DNA from: an uncultured Alphaproteobacteria bacterium
Lineage (GTDB): Bacteria; Pseudomonadota; Alphaproteobacteria; CAAHEQ01; UBA3637
Reading direction: 5' to 3'
Assembly (NCBI GenBank): GCA_934216505.1
Contig: CAKQBW010000001.1
Coordinates: 87,326 to 151,325, forward strand
DNA: 64,000 nt
Each line of letters begins with the position of its first letter. Position 1 is the first letter of the stretch. A program made the translations under genes and the position numbers. Shown here piece after piece: positions 8,309-16,809 of the stretch. Below the pieces are notes generated by a model. It made no database searches. It was not told the DNA's origin and was given only the letters and a program-made list of their open reading frames with translations.

Positions 8309-8587
8309 TTATTTTTGATTTAATGCGTTTAAAACGGATTTTCCTGCTTTGAATAAGGGAACATTTTTTTCTTGAACTAAAACTTGAGCTCCAGTCTTCG
8401 GGTTTCTACCCATTCTTGCCTTTCTCGTACGAGGATAAAAAACACCAAATTTTCTGAGTTCAACACGTCCCCCCTTCATCAAAGTTGTTTTGATTTCATC
8501 AAAAATAACCTCTATTACCATTTTGGCATTTTTTTTGCTTAAATCAGTTTTATCAGATAATTTATTAATGAGTTCAGATTTAATCAT
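8309..8587 (-). CDS. HU/IHF-family DNA-bending protein, IHF-beta-like
   Basis: 92 residues of the HU/IHF fold with the DNA-binding arm GRNPKTGAQ and the preceding ELRKFGVF. The RMGRNPKTG and VPLFKAGK segments resemble IHF beta more than HU. IHF beta would dimerise with the IHF alpha encoded at 51.7 kb in this window. A strong AAGGAG site precedes it. It lies between atpG and accD. An HU assignment cannot be excluded. Confidence 0.85.
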   Translation of the reverse strand: MIKSELINKLSDKTDLSKKNAKMVIEVIFDEIKTTLMKGGRVELRKFGVFYPRTRKARMGRNPKTGAQVLVQEKNVPLFKAGKSVLNALNQK

Positions 8588-8611
8588 TTTCTTCTCCTTG
8601 TTAAGGGTATT

Positions 8612-9502
8612 CTATTGTTTTTTGAAAGATTTGTCAAGAGATGAATTCATTGCCTGAGCCCCTGACACAATGTCAATCAATTCATTTGTGATTTGATTTT
8701 GCCGTTCTTGTTGATAAATAAGGTCCAATTGAGCCAACTTTTTTTCAATGTTTTTTTCGGCTTGTTGCATATGAAGCATACGAATATAGTGTTCGCAGGC
8801 CAAACTACTGGTTAAAGCCTGAACCAAAAAAACAATTAAGTATTCTTGAGAAAGAGCCGAAAAAAGACTTTCGTTTTCGGGGTTAATAAGGGGAAGCATG
8901 CGCCCCGACCAAGGTGTTTCTTTGAGTTGTTTTAAGATTTCTTCAGAAAAAGGGAGTAATTGTAATTTTTGTGGTTGGAAAGAGTTGTTTTCTTTTTTGT
9001 TATAAAAAAGGAGGACTTTTTCAAAACTATCGGCAGAAATAAGTTGATTTACTTTTGTTAAAATAGTATCGGCCAAAGAAGAAATTTCACTGAGTGTATT
9101 TGAGTTTGAATAGGAAAAATCAGGTTTTAATCCCTTTGAAAAAAAAGAAGTGCTCAATCTTTTACCGATAGTGATGAGTTTCATGGAAGCCAGAGGGGAT
9201 TCTTTTTTAACCTCTTGAACCAATTCCCAATTAAAGCGTCCCACTAATCCATTGTCTGATCCAATGACAATAACCAATGTTTTTCCTGATTTTTGATGAT
9301 TGCTTGTGTTGGGTAAAGAAAAAAACTCTTGACGAAATAGCCCTTGAAAAGCAAGACTAATCGTTTGGGTGTATTGATTTAATGAAACCAATGCTTTTTC
9401 GTATTGCCCTACACTGACAGAGGACAACAACTTCATTGTGGTCACAATACCATATAAATCATTCGTTGTTTTAATTCTTTTTTTTAATACTTCCTGAGTC
9501 AT
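8612..9502 (-). CDS. atpG: N-type ATPase gamma-like subunit
   Basis: 296 residues with the gamma-subunit N-terminal helix (LKKRIKTTNDLYGIVTTMKLLSS) and C-terminal partner helix (NELIDIVSGAQAMNSS). It forms the central rotor shaft linking the catalytic head to the c ring. It is the last gene of the atpDCQRBEFAG operon and overlaps atpA by 4 bases. The sequence is divergent from ordinary F-type gamma, as expected for N-ATPases. Confidence 0.9.
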   Translation of the reverse strand: MTQEVLKKRIKTTNDLYGIVTTMKLLSSVSVGQYEKALVSLNQYTQTISLAFQGLFRQEFFSLPNTSNHQKSGKTLVIVIGSDNGLVGRFNWELVQEVKKESPLASMKLITIGKRLSTSFFSKGLKPDFSYSNSNTLSEISSLADTILTKVNQLISADSFEKVLLFYNKKENNSFQPQKLQLLPFSEEILKQLKETPWSGRMLPLINPENESLFSALSQEYLIVFLVQALTSSLACEHYIRMLHMQQAEKNIEKKLAQLDLIYQQERQNQITNELIDIVSGAQAMNSSLDKSFKKQ

Positions 9503-11025
9503 TTTTCAAAAGGCAGTCCTTTTTTAATAAATTCTTTTTGAAAGACATCTAACATCTTTCTTTTTTGTTCATCGGTTATTTTTTCCCGTTTGAGGATATG
9601 GTGAGAAATATCCGAAAATTTACCCATCATCAGTTGATGAATTACCTCTTGTGCTTTCAAAATTTGTTTTTCGTCCATTTGGTCCAACAATCCTTCGTTC
9701 AAGGCCATAAACAAACCGATTTGCGTTATTGCATCAACAGGAAAGTATTGCCTTTGGGTGAGGGCTGAACGAATAGCCTGACCTCTTTTTAACTTCATTA
9801 AAGTGGTCTTATCCATTTGCATGCCAAACTTTGAAAAAGATTCTAATTCTTCAAATTGGGCATAAAATAGTTTTAAAGGACCAATTAAGGACCGATAAGC
9901 AGGCAGTTGGGCTTCTCCGCCCACACGGGAAACAGATCGCCCTGTGTCAATGGCTGGCATAATGCCTTTTTGATACAGGTCATTGGACAGGTAAATTTGT
10001 CCATCTGTGATTGAAATGACATTCGTTGGAATATAGGCCGATATGTTGCCAGCTTCAGTCAGAACAATAGGTAGGGCTGTTAAAGAGCCCCCCCCAAATT
10101 TGGGGCGTAAATGAGTGGCCCGTTCCAATAATCTAGAGTGTAAGTAAAAAATATCCCCAGGAAAGGCTTCTCGGCCAGGAGGCGTTTTTAACAACAGCGA
10201 CATTTGACGATAAGTTTGAGCATGGGCTGTTAAATCGTCATAAACAACCAAGACATCTTTTCCTTGATGCATAAAGTATTCTCCAATAGCTGTTGCCGAA
10301 TAAGGGGCGATGTACTGCATCCCCGCTTCTTCATCACCACTGGCAATGACAACAACGCTTTGAGTGAGCATATCGTGTTCCTCTAAAGTATGAATGACAC
10401 GGGCTGTATTACTTTGTCTTTGTCCGATGGCACAGTAAATACAAATAACGCCTGTTTCTTTTTGGTTTAAAATCGTATCCAAAGCGATGGCGGTTTTTCC
10501 AGTTTGTCTATCGCCCAAAATTAATTCCCGTTGTCCGCGTCCAATAGGAGTAAAGCAATCTATGGCCTTAATTCCTGTTTGTAAGGGGGTATCCACAGGC
10601 GCACGCATCATAATTTCAGGGGCAGGGTGTTCTATTTCAGAAAACTCTTTTGTTAAAACTTTCCCCTTTTTATCCAAAGGTTCCCCTAATGGATTGATGA
10701 TGCGTCCCAAAAGAGCGTTGCCCACGGGAATACTTAAAACTTGATGTGTTTGGGTTGCTTTATCGCCCGCCTTTAAATTTTGGGAGTTTTTTAAAAACAC
10801 AATGCCGACACTTTCCTCATTCAGGTTATGCACCATCGCAATAGCCTCATTTTTAAAATGGAGTAATTCGTTCAATTTGACTTCGCTGAGCCCTGAAACC
10901 AAGGCGGTTCCTGCGGCCATAGATAAAATTTCATTGTTTTCTTTTACTTTCAGGGAAAAAGAAGTTTTCTTGATGGCTTCCGTTGTGATTTTTTTTGCTG
11001 TTTCAGACACACTTTTTTTCATCAT
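9499..11025 (-). CDS. atpA: N-type ATPase alpha subunit
   Basis: 508 residues. The Walker A motif GDRQTGKT and the F1 alpha signature PAIDTGRSVSRVGG are present. The alpha subunit forms the non-catalytic half of the alpha3beta3 head. The gene overlaps atpG by 4 bases and atpF by 1. No delta-subunit gene precedes it, unlike the usual alphaproteobacterial atpHAGDC operon and in line with N-ATPases. Confidence 0.95.
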   Translation of the reverse strand: MMKKSVSETAKKITTEAIKKTSFSLKVKENNEILSMAAGTALVSGLSEVKLNELLHFKNEAIAMVHNLNEESVGIVFLKNSQNLKAGDKATQTHQVLSIPVGNALLGRIINPLGEPLDKKGKVLTKEFSEIEHPAPEIMMRAPVDTPLQTGIKAIDCFTPIGRGQRELILGDRQTGKTAIALDTILNQKETGVICIYCAIGQRQSNTARVIHTLEEHDMLTQSVVVIASGDEEAGMQYIAPYSATAIGEYFMHQGKDVLVVYDDLTAHAQTYRQMSLLLKTPPGREAFPGDIFYLHSRLLERATHLRPKFGGGSLTALPIVLTEAGNISAYIPTNVISITDGQIYLSNDLYQKGIMPAIDTGRSVSRVGGEAQLPAYRSLIGPLKLFYAQFEELESFSKFGMQMDKTTLMKLKRGQAIRSALTQRQYFPVDAITQIGLFMALNEGLLDQMDEKQILKAQEVIHQLMMGKFSDISHHILKREKITDEQKRKMLDVFQKEFIKKGLPFEK

Positions 11026-11801
11026 TACTCCTTCACAGACTCATTTTGCATTAGAGAAGAATTTAAATTTTGGCCCAATTCATCAAAATAATTTTGAATG
11101 GACCAATCAATAGTGATAGCATTGATACATAATTCTATACCAAAAATCAAATCTTCTCTTGTTTGATATTTTATTTGACATTTTACGGGAAATAAAAACT
11201 CTTTTTTCAAAAAAGAAGATATTTTATTTTTCTGATTATTTGTTAAATCTTTAGATGAATTAACAAAAACAACCTTTTGATTTTTCAATGAATTATTTAG
11301 TCTATTCTTCTCTTTTTTTGTTAAGGCAGAACACTTATCCATAAATAGGTCCAAAATCCTATCTATAGGTGTTTCTTCCGTTAAAGTTGTTAGAACTTTT
11401 TCCGAAATGTTCAAAAAATCCTGACAGATGGTATGCAGGGTTTCTGATTTCAGTTGCTGTTCTTCTTCTTTTACAGTTTCTAAAGACTTTTGACGCAGCA
11501 AATTGATTTGCTCTTTCAGGTGCGTCATTTCTTTGAGACGTACCTTTTTGATTTCATCGGCCAACGCTTGTTTTTGTTGTTGCTCAAAAACTTCATATCT
11601 TTCTTTTTCTTTTTTCAAATCAAGCGACATCTTATCCACTTCTTTTGTTTTTAAAGAAACAGATTGGATTTCTTGATTGATTTCATCTTGACGCTTTTGA
11701 ATTATCCGTAAAACAGGGTGGTACAGAAATCGTTTTAATATCCATACCAAAACGAACAAATTTACAATTTGCGCAAAAAATGTCATTGGGTCTATCCCCA
11801 T
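11025..11801 (-). CDS. atpF: N-type ATPase b-type stator subunit
   Basis: 258 residues, longer than ordinary b subunits (about 160). One N-terminal membrane helix (about 5-25) is followed by a long charged coiled coil (about 35-130). The C-terminal 80 or so residues (VVFVNSSKDL, KNKISSFLKKEF) look like the delta-subunit C-terminal domain, which would explain the missing atpH. The delta-like reading is inference. It anchors the head to subunit a. Confidence 0.88.
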   Translation of the reverse strand: MGIDPMTFFAQIVNLFVLVWILKRFLYHPVLRIIQKRQDEINQEIQSVSLKTKEVDKMSLDLKKEKERYEVFEQQQKQALADEIKKVRLKEMTHLKEQINLLRQKSLETVKEEEQQLKSETLHTICQDFLNISEKVLTTLTEETPIDRILDLFMDKCSALTKKEKNRLNNSLKNQKVVFVNSSKDLTNNQKNKISSFLKKEFLFPVKCQIKYQTREDLIFGIELCINAITIDWSIQNYFDELGQNLNSSLMQNESVKE

Positions 11802-11810
11802 TTTATCTCC

Positions 11811-12089
11811 TTATTTTGCTGCGTTTTCAATGACATAATTCCAAAAAGGATTGGCGTATAAAATTAAAACAGTAATCACGAAAGAATAAATCGCGGTTGA
11901 TTCAATCATTGCCATTGAAACGAACAAAGTCCGTGTAATATTGGAAGACTCATCAGGTTGTTGTGCCATCGCCTTTAAAGCATTGGCCGCTGCATTTCCT
12001 TCTCCTAATCCCGCAGAAATGCCCCCAATGGCAATACATAACGCTGCCGAAAAAACAGAAACAGCACCAATTAAAGAAATTCCGTCCAT
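11811..12089 (-). CDS. atpE: N-type ATPase c subunit (rotor ring), sodium-type ligands
   Basis: 92 residues, two membrane helices. The ion-binding site in helix 2 reads IESTAIY (Glu63, Ser64, Thr65, Tyr68), matching the Na+ ligands of the Ilyobacter tartaricus ring (Glu65, Ser66, Thr67, Tyr70). In helix 1 the position of Ilyobacter Gln32 holds Glu30 (GLGEGNAAA). The loop AMAQQPDE is the usual contact with the shaft. Na+ coupling is a well-founded prediction, but Glu30 could alter selectivity. Confidence 0.94.
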   Translation of the reverse strand: MDGISLIGAVSVFSAALCIAIGGISAGLGEGNAAANALKAMAQQPDESSNITRTLFVSMAMIESTAIYSFVITVLILYANPFWNYVIENAAK

Positions 12090-12090
12090 T

Positions 12091-12789
12091 TTAATTCTCC
12101 TTTGTTGTATCGGTTATTGTTTGAAAAGGCTTTTGTGGGGCTACTGCCGATACATATACAATAGCCAAAAGCGCAAAGATGTAGGCTTGAATCGTCCCTG
12201 TAATTAACCCTAATAATTGCATGGGGAGAGGGACGAGAAAAGGAACAAGCATAAGTAAAACACTGGAAATAACCGCCCCGCTTAAAACATTTCCATACAA
12301 ACGAAACGCCAAGGAAAAGCATGATGAAAAATCACTGATAATGTTCATCGGAGCCATCACAGGAGTGGGTTCAATAAATTTTTTAAAATACCCTTTTACG
12401 CCTCCGTTTTTGATGCCGTAATAAGGAATAGCAAAAAAAACACAGCAAGAAAAAGCAACAGTGGTGGTCAAACTGCCTGTGGGGGATTTAAACCAAGGAA
12501 TAATAGATAACAAATTACACATTGCAATGAAAAAGAAAAATGTCCCGATAATCGCCATATATTTGATGGGATTATCGCCAGAAACCTCTTTGATTTGATT
12601 TTCTATGGCTGATACAATCATTTCCAATAAAACTTGGGTTTTCCCTGGATTATGCGTTTTTAAACGGGCCGTCAGGACATAACAAAAAACGAAAAGCAAA
12701 AACATGACAATCCAAGTATAAAAAACGGTCGCATTGATATCCAATGTGGCAAGAGAAAATAAAATTGTCTTATCCAAATTTTCTACCAT
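12091..12789 (-). CDS. atpB: N-type ATPase a subunit
   Basis: 232 residues, about five to six membrane helices. The conserved helix around the essential arginine reads SLAFRLYGNVLSGAV. It forms the ion channel facing the c ring. It lies between atpR and atpE, one base from each or touching. Length and order fit N-ATPase AtpB. Confidence 0.94.
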   Translation of the reverse strand: MVENLDKTILFSLATLDINATVFYTWIVMFLLFVFCYVLTARLKTHNPGKTQVLLEMIVSAIENQIKEVSGDNPIKYMAIIGTFFFFIAMCNLLSIIPWFKSPTGSLTTTVAFSCCVFFAIPYYGIKNGGVKGYFKKFIEPTPVMAPMNIISDFSSCFSLAFRLYGNVLSGAVISSVLLMLVPFLVPLPMQLLGLITGTIQAYIFALLAIVYVSAVAPQKPFQTITDTTKEN

Positions 12790-13083
12790 TTATTTCACTT
12801 TCCCCTTTTTGACTTTGAACACGAAAATAGAGCGCATAACCATAAATCCCAAGATAAAAGGCAACAATTTCATCATTTCCCATTTCGTTAAAATAAAAGT
12901 AATTAAAACGAATAACCCCAGCCTTATTATTGTTGTTAAAAATAAATAGACGCCTTTTTTATTGATGGTATTCAATTTCTTGACAGATGCCAACAACAAC
13001 AGACAATAACCATACCCTACGGCGGCACCCAGTAAAATAAATTCCAAAAGAAGGGATAAAGAAATGTCAATGCTTTTTGTCAT
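12790..13083 (-). CDS. atpR: N-type ATPase AtpR subunit
   Basis: 97 residues with three predicted membrane helices. Arginines are buried in the second and third (TTIIRLGLFV, MVMRSIFVF). AtpR is specific to N-ATPase operons and has been proposed to interact with c-ring carboxylates during assembly. The position directly after atpQ (16-base overlap) and before atpB confirms the call. Confidence 0.88.
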   Translation of the reverse strand: MTKSIDISLSLLLEFILLGAAVGYGYCLLLLASVKKLNTINKKGVYLFLTTIIRLGLFVLITFILTKWEMMKLLPFILGFMVMRSIFVFKVKKGKVK

Positions 13084-13381
13084 TTTTCCCCTTTGTTATT
13101 TGAAAGGATCTTTTTAGCCATATATTGGCGTTAATTAAACCGATAATAAATCCCAAAATAATGAAATTTAACTGCCACGAAAGTAAGTCATGAGGAAACA
13201 GATGATCCAGATAAGACCCCAACAAAATGCCCCCTAAAACAGGCAAAGCCACCTGAAATCCATAAATACTAATCACAGATGCATTATAAAAGAAAGTGCG
13301 TGATTTTCGTTTTTGACGATACTCTGTTTTCTTAATCAGTTGAGATTCTGTGCGTTTAAGATGTTTTTGTAAATCAGACAC
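13067..13381 (-). CDS. atpQ: N-type ATPase AtpQ (AtpI-like) subunit
   Basis: 104 residues: a basic N terminus, then two hydrophobic helices (about 32-60 and 70-90) of the AtpI-like type (LPVLGGILLGSYLD). AtpI relatives help assemble c rings. It overlaps atpC by 8 bases and atpR by 16, in the diagnostic DCQRBEFAG order. Confidence 0.87.
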   Translation of the reverse strand: MSDLQKHLKRTESQLIKKTEYRQKRKSRTFFYNASVISIYGFQVALPVLGGILLGSYLDHLFPHDLLSWQLNFIILGFIIGLINANIWLKRSFQITKGKNDKKH

Positions 13382-13772
13382 CTGTTCCCTCCCGTTTATT
13401 TAATTGCATCAACCCTTTTGTTAGTCCCAATTCTAACCGTGTGAGGGAGAGGAGGGCTTCTTTTCGGTTTTCTTCCATTTGTTGAAAAGAAACTTTAATT
13501 TGATTTTTCAACTTTTCTAAATCATTATTTTGAATAGCCAAAGGGGTGGAAAGTAAAACTTCATCCCCTTTTTTAACGACCACGCCTTTTTGACAGGCCA
13601 CATAACTTGTTTTTCCATTTTCCTGATATTGAACAATGGTGGGTTTTAACGCATTGACAAAATCCATGTGTTTTGGCAAAAGGGTAAAAAATCCGTCCAA
13701 GGCTTCAAAATCAACTTTTTGAACTTCTTTATCTAAAAAAACAGTGGTAGGGGTCAAAATTTTCAATCTCAT
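13374..13772 (-). CDS. atpC: N-type ATPase epsilon subunit
   Basis: 132 residues beginning MRLKILTPTTVFLD, the beta-sandwich domain of epsilon (LDGFFTLLPKHMDFV), with a C-terminal two-helix region. Epsilon sits on the rotor foot and can regulate hydrolysis. It overlaps atpD by 4 bases. Confidence 0.9.
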   Translation of the reverse strand: MRLKILTPTTVFLDKEVQKVDFEALDGFFTLLPKHMDFVNALKPTIVQYQENGKTSYVACQKGVVVKKGDEVLLSTPLAIQNNDLEKLKNQIKVSFQQMEENRKEALLSLTRLELGLTKGLMQLNKREGTGV

Positions 13773-15154
13773 TTTTTTTGACGCCTTTCAAATTTTTTAA
13801 GAGCTTCATCAATGGTACCAATCATAAAGAAATCATCTTCGGTTAAATCTTTGAATTCACCCGCTAAAATTCTTTTACACCCGATAATAGTGTCCTTTAA
13901 ATCAACGGAACGACCACTCATACCAGTAAATTGGTTCGTGGTGTAGAAAGGTTGCGTTAAAAACCGTTCCAATTTTCGGGCGGTTAAAACTGTTTGTTGG
14001 TCTTTTTCGGGGAGTTCATCAAAACCCAACATGGCAATGATATCCTTTAATTCTTCATATTGCGCCAAGGTCTTGCGTACTTCAATCGCTACCTGATAAT
14101 GTTCTTCCCCCACAATGTCAGGAGTGAGCATATTTGAGTTAGATTGTAAAGGATCAACGGCAGGATATAATCCTTGGGCAGCCCGATTTCTAGAAAGTAC
14201 AATACTGGAAGAAAGGTGGGTAAAAGTATGGGTCGCTGAGGGATCTGTAAAATCATCGGCGGGCACATAAACAGCCTGAATAGAGGTAATAGCCGCTTCT
14301 TCGGTTGAGGAAATACGTTCTTCTAAATCTGCTAAATCTGTCCCCAAAGTCGGTTGATATCCTACACGGGAAGGAATTTGTCCCAATGAAACAGAAACTT
14401 CTGATCCTGCTTGAATAAAGCGGAATATATTATCAATTAAAAGCAAAACATCTGTTTTCTTTTCATCACGGAAGTACTCAGCCATTGTCAGAGCGGATAA
14501 AGCCACCCGAAAGCGGACACCAGGGGGTTCATTCATTTGCCCAAAAACCATAACCGTTTTGGGCAGAACACCCGCTTGTTTCATTTCTTGGTAAAGTTGT
14601 TCCCCTTCACGGGAACGTTCGCCAATTCCTGCAAAAATACTTACCCCTTCATATCGGCCAACCATGTTGTTTATCATTTCTGTGATTAAAACAGTTTTAC
14701 CAACACCAGCGCCCCCAAATAGACCAGCCTTTCCCCCTCTTTCCATCGGGCTTAAAAGGTCAATGGCTTTAATGCCCGTGATAAAGATTTTGTTGGACAC
14801 ATCTAATTTAGAGATAGGTTGAGGCTGAGCGTGAATAGATTGAATAGGGGCGTTTTTTAAAGGAGGGAGGTTGTCAATAGGATTCCCCAAAACATTGAAC
14901 ATACGGCCCAAGGTCTTTGTTCCGACTGGAACAGAAATAGGGTGCCCCAAATCAATCACTTTCATTCCACGGGCTAAGCCTTGGGTTTCCCCCATAGCCA
15001 AAGACCGCACTGTTGTGGTATTCACATAACTTTGGACCTCCAAAATCAAATCATTGACTTGAAGGGCTTGATAAATCGGGGGGAGGTGGTGTTCAAATTT
15101 TACCTGAACAACACTTCCTGAAATAGCCACAATTTTTCCTGTATAAGCAACCAT
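13769..15154 (-). CDS. atpD: N-type ATPase beta subunit (catalytic)
   Basis: 461 residues. The P-loop GGAGVGKT, the catalytic region GERSREG and the family signature PAVDPLQSNS are present. It is the catalytic subunit and the first gene of the operon, preceded by AAGGGGG and a TTGACT-17-TAAACT promoter. Starting an ATPase operon with atpD-atpC is the N-ATPase arrangement. Confidence 0.96.
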   Translation of the reverse strand: MVAYTGKIVAISGSVVQVKFEHHLPPIYQALQVNDLILEVQSYVNTTTVRSLAMGETQGLARGMKVIDLGHPISVPVGTKTLGRMFNVLGNPIDNLPPLKNAPIQSIHAQPQPISKLDVSNKIFITGIKAIDLLSPMERGGKAGLFGGAGVGKTVLITEMINNMVGRYEGVSIFAGIGERSREGEQLYQEMKQAGVLPKTVMVFGQMNEPPGVRFRVALSALTMAEYFRDEKKTDVLLLIDNIFRFIQAGSEVSVSLGQIPSRVGYQPTLGTDLADLEERISSTEEAAITSIQAVYVPADDFTDPSATHTFTHLSSSIVLSRNRAAQGLYPAVDPLQSNSNMLTPDIVGEEHYQVAIEVRKTLAQYEELKDIIAMLGFDELPEKDQQTVLTARKLERFLTQPFYTTNQFTGMSGRSVDLKDTIIGCKRILAGEFKDLTEDDFFMIGTIDEALKKFERRQKK

Positions 15155-15183
15155 TTGTCCCCCTTTAAGATTTTCTTTAAAAA

Positions 15184-15212
15184 AGTTTAGATTTTTTTTT
15201 CAAAAGAGTCAA
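15184..15212 (-). promoter_or_regulatory. atp operon promoter
   Basis: On the minus strand TTGACT (15212-15207), a 17-base spacer and TAAACT (15189-15184) lie 30 bases before atpD. It is divergent from the nadK promoter, with 17 bases between their -35 boxes. Confidence 0.65.
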
Positions 15213-15229
15213 GGAAAAAAAATATCAAT

Positions 15230-15258
15230 TTGACAAAAATAGGTTTTAGGTGTATAAT
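15230..15258 (+). promoter_or_regulatory. nadK promoter, giving a leaderless mRNA
   Basis: Perfect TTGACA (15230-15235), 17-base spacer, TATAAT (15253-15258). Only 7 bases separate the -10 box from the nadK ATG, so transcription should begin at or next to the start codon. Confidence 0.85.
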
Positions 15259-15265
15259 TATTTCT

Positions 15266-16015
15266 ATGAAAAAGGCTCCTTTTAAAATAAATTTTTATCT
15301 TGGAAAAGAACAAGCACAAGATGCTTGCACTTTTTGTCAACAACGCTATGGACAATCTGATTTAAATCAAGCTGAAGTGCAAGTTGTTTTGGGGGGCGAT
15401 GGGTCTATTTTAACGGCTTTAAAAGAGCAAATTAAATTAGGTGTAAATATTCCTATTTTTGGATTAAATTATGGTTCCAAAGGTTGGCTGGCTAATGATG
15501 GGGCAATCAATGATTTATATCGGCGTATTCAACAGGCACAAAAGCAAGTGATTACACCCCTTCAAATTACCCTGACCTCCACAGTTGATGGAAAAAGGAA
15601 AGTGGCCTATGCTTTTAACGAATTTTCTGTTTTGCGTTCTTCGCCTCAGGCGGTGCATTTGCCTCTTGTCTTACAAGATGAAAAAATGAAATTTCATCTG
15701 TATTTAGAAGGCGATGGTGTTATTATGGCGACCCCAATGGGGAGTAATGCTTATTATGCGACAATGGGGGGGAAGCCATTGGATATGTCGCAAAAAGCTA
15801 TGTTGGTCCGTTCTATTAATGCGGTGAAGCCCTTTGATTTATTGATGTCAGAAAAAACGAAGTTAGGAATTGGTAAATATCAAGGTGAAAAAAGACCGAT
15901 GATGGTAGAAGGTGATGGAGAAAGAATTGAAAATGTCTCTCGGGCCGTTGTCCGTTATGCCTTTGATAAAAGAAAAACACTTCTTTTTGATGCCTGTCGT
16001 AAGAGGCAACGTTAA
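15266..16015 (+). CDS. nadK: NAD kinase
   Basis: 249 residues. GGDGS carries the catalytic Asp; FNEFS and the ATPMGSNAYYATMGG segment bind NAD and phosphate donor. It phosphorylates NAD to NADP in the cytoplasm. The ATG at 15266 is chosen because the only upstream in-frame start is the TTG of the -35 box. There is no ribosome-binding site, consistent with leaderless translation. The 3' end overlaps a convergent prepilin-like gene by 4 bases. Confidence 0.93.
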   Translation: MKKAPFKINFYLGKEQAQDACTFCQQRYGQSDLNQAEVQVVLGGDGSILTALKEQIKLGVNIPIFGLNYGSKGWLANDGAINDLYRRIQQAQKQVITPLQITLTSTVDGKRKVAYAFNEFSVLRSSPQAVHLPLVLQDEKMKFHLYLEGDGVIMATPMGSNAYYATMGGKPLDMSQKAMLVRSINAVKPFDLLMSEKTKLGIGKYQGEKRPMMVEGDGERIENVSRAVVRYAFDKRKTLLFDACRKRQR

Positions 16016-16677
16016 TCGTATAACTGATTTTGGTTAGTGCACTGACTGTCAATGGCGATGTCAAATTCGGCGGCGCAGCATATATCGTCTAACTGGGAAG
16101 AAAAATGTGTATCCGAATAATTGGCCACATAATGACAGCACCCTCCTTTTCCATCAGCATAGGGAGTGTTTTCGTGACATTCACATGTTTTATCTCCCGC
16201 TTCACAAGGCGTGCATTGATTATCCTTTAAATAGTTTCCCGCCTGACAGACAGGACTTTTCTTTTCGTTGAGGTCAATGTTATAGTACAGTTCGGTACAA
16301 TCGTTATTTGTTCCTTGAATTAAAGCACTTCCAGTGATGATTTCTTTTATTTGCTGGCAAACTTTTGGTTTTGGTTGAGATAAAGTGAGTTGAAATTGGC
16401 TTTTGTTGATTTTTTGCGCCCCTAGGAAAAACTCATTTTCTTCCGTAAATTCACTCAAAGAAAGAGGGCGATTTTCTTGAATTTGGGTGGAAATGACTAG
16501 AGCCCGTTGATTGGCTTGATTTAAGATATTTTCGGCTTTATTCTTGTCTAAAATAAGATAATAACAAAGAATGGCAGTAATTGCCAAAATAATAATGACA
16601 AAGAAAACAGCGACAACCTCTAATTTTGTTGCGCCGAATTCCCAAAATTTTTTATTCTTTCTTTGAGTGTTTACCAT
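16012..16677 (-). CDS. Prepilin-like Cys-rich surface protein, degenerate leader
   Basis: 221 residues. A class III signal (KFWEFG^ATKLE, Glu at +5) leads a hydrophobic helix of about 25 residues. The body (ALVISTQIQ, VCQQIKEI, DCTELYYNID) is clearly related to the prepilin-like protein at 41.3-42.3 kb (VVVSTQIQ, VCTQMKAM, GCTTITYNND). A Cys-rich tail follows (about 8 Cys in the last 75 residues). The hydrophobic start has lost the SGRSMVEMLGVLAIIGV consensus of its two relatives. Function is unknown; a minor pilin or pseudopilin role is inferred. Confidence 0.75.
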   Translation of the reverse strand: MVNTQRKNKKFWEFGATKLEVVAVFFVIIILAITAILCYYLILDKNKAENILNQANQRALVISTQIQENRPLSLSEFTEENEFFLGAQKINKSQFQLTLSQPKPKVCQQIKEIITGSALIQGTNNDCTELYYNIDLNEKKSPVCQAGNYLKDNQCTPCEAGDKTCECHENTPYADGKGGCCHYVANYSDTHFSSQLDDICCAAEFDIAIDSQCTNQNQLYD

Positions 16678-16697
16678 TGTTTGCTCCTTGATATTCC

Positions 16698-16726
16698 CTT
16701 TTATCTATTTTTGAAAATCTTGTCAA
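16698..16726 (-). promoter_or_regulatory. Promoter of the prepilin-like gene at 16.0-16.7 kb
   Basis: On the minus strand TTGACA (16726-16721), 17-base spacer, TAAAAG (16703-16698). An AAGGAG ribosome-binding site and the ATG at 16677 follow. Confidence 0.6.
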
Positions 16727-16755
16727 GATTTTTTTTAGTATGGCAAAATTATTTC

Positions 16756-16784
16756 TTGATTTTTATGACATATTTTAGTAGAAT
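16756..16784 (+). promoter_or_regulatory. pheST promoter
   Basis: TTGATT (16756-16761), 17-base spacer, TAGAAT (16779-16784), 25 bases before the pheS ATG. No Phe-rich leader peptide is seen. Confidence 0.65.
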
Positions 16785-16809
16785 GAACTTATTTAACAAG
16801 GAGAAGGGT

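Noticed and set aside
10802..11113. Long plus-strand frames across the atp operon and other genes
   Set aside because: They lie opposite well-supported coding sequence, have no ribosome-binding site and show no recognisable product.
16715..16740. AAATCTT/AAGATTT hairpin with T-run ahead of pheS as an attenuator
   Set aside because: It lies upstream of the pheS promoter and no Phe-rich leader peptide is present; its sequence is also the -35 region of the opposite gene.
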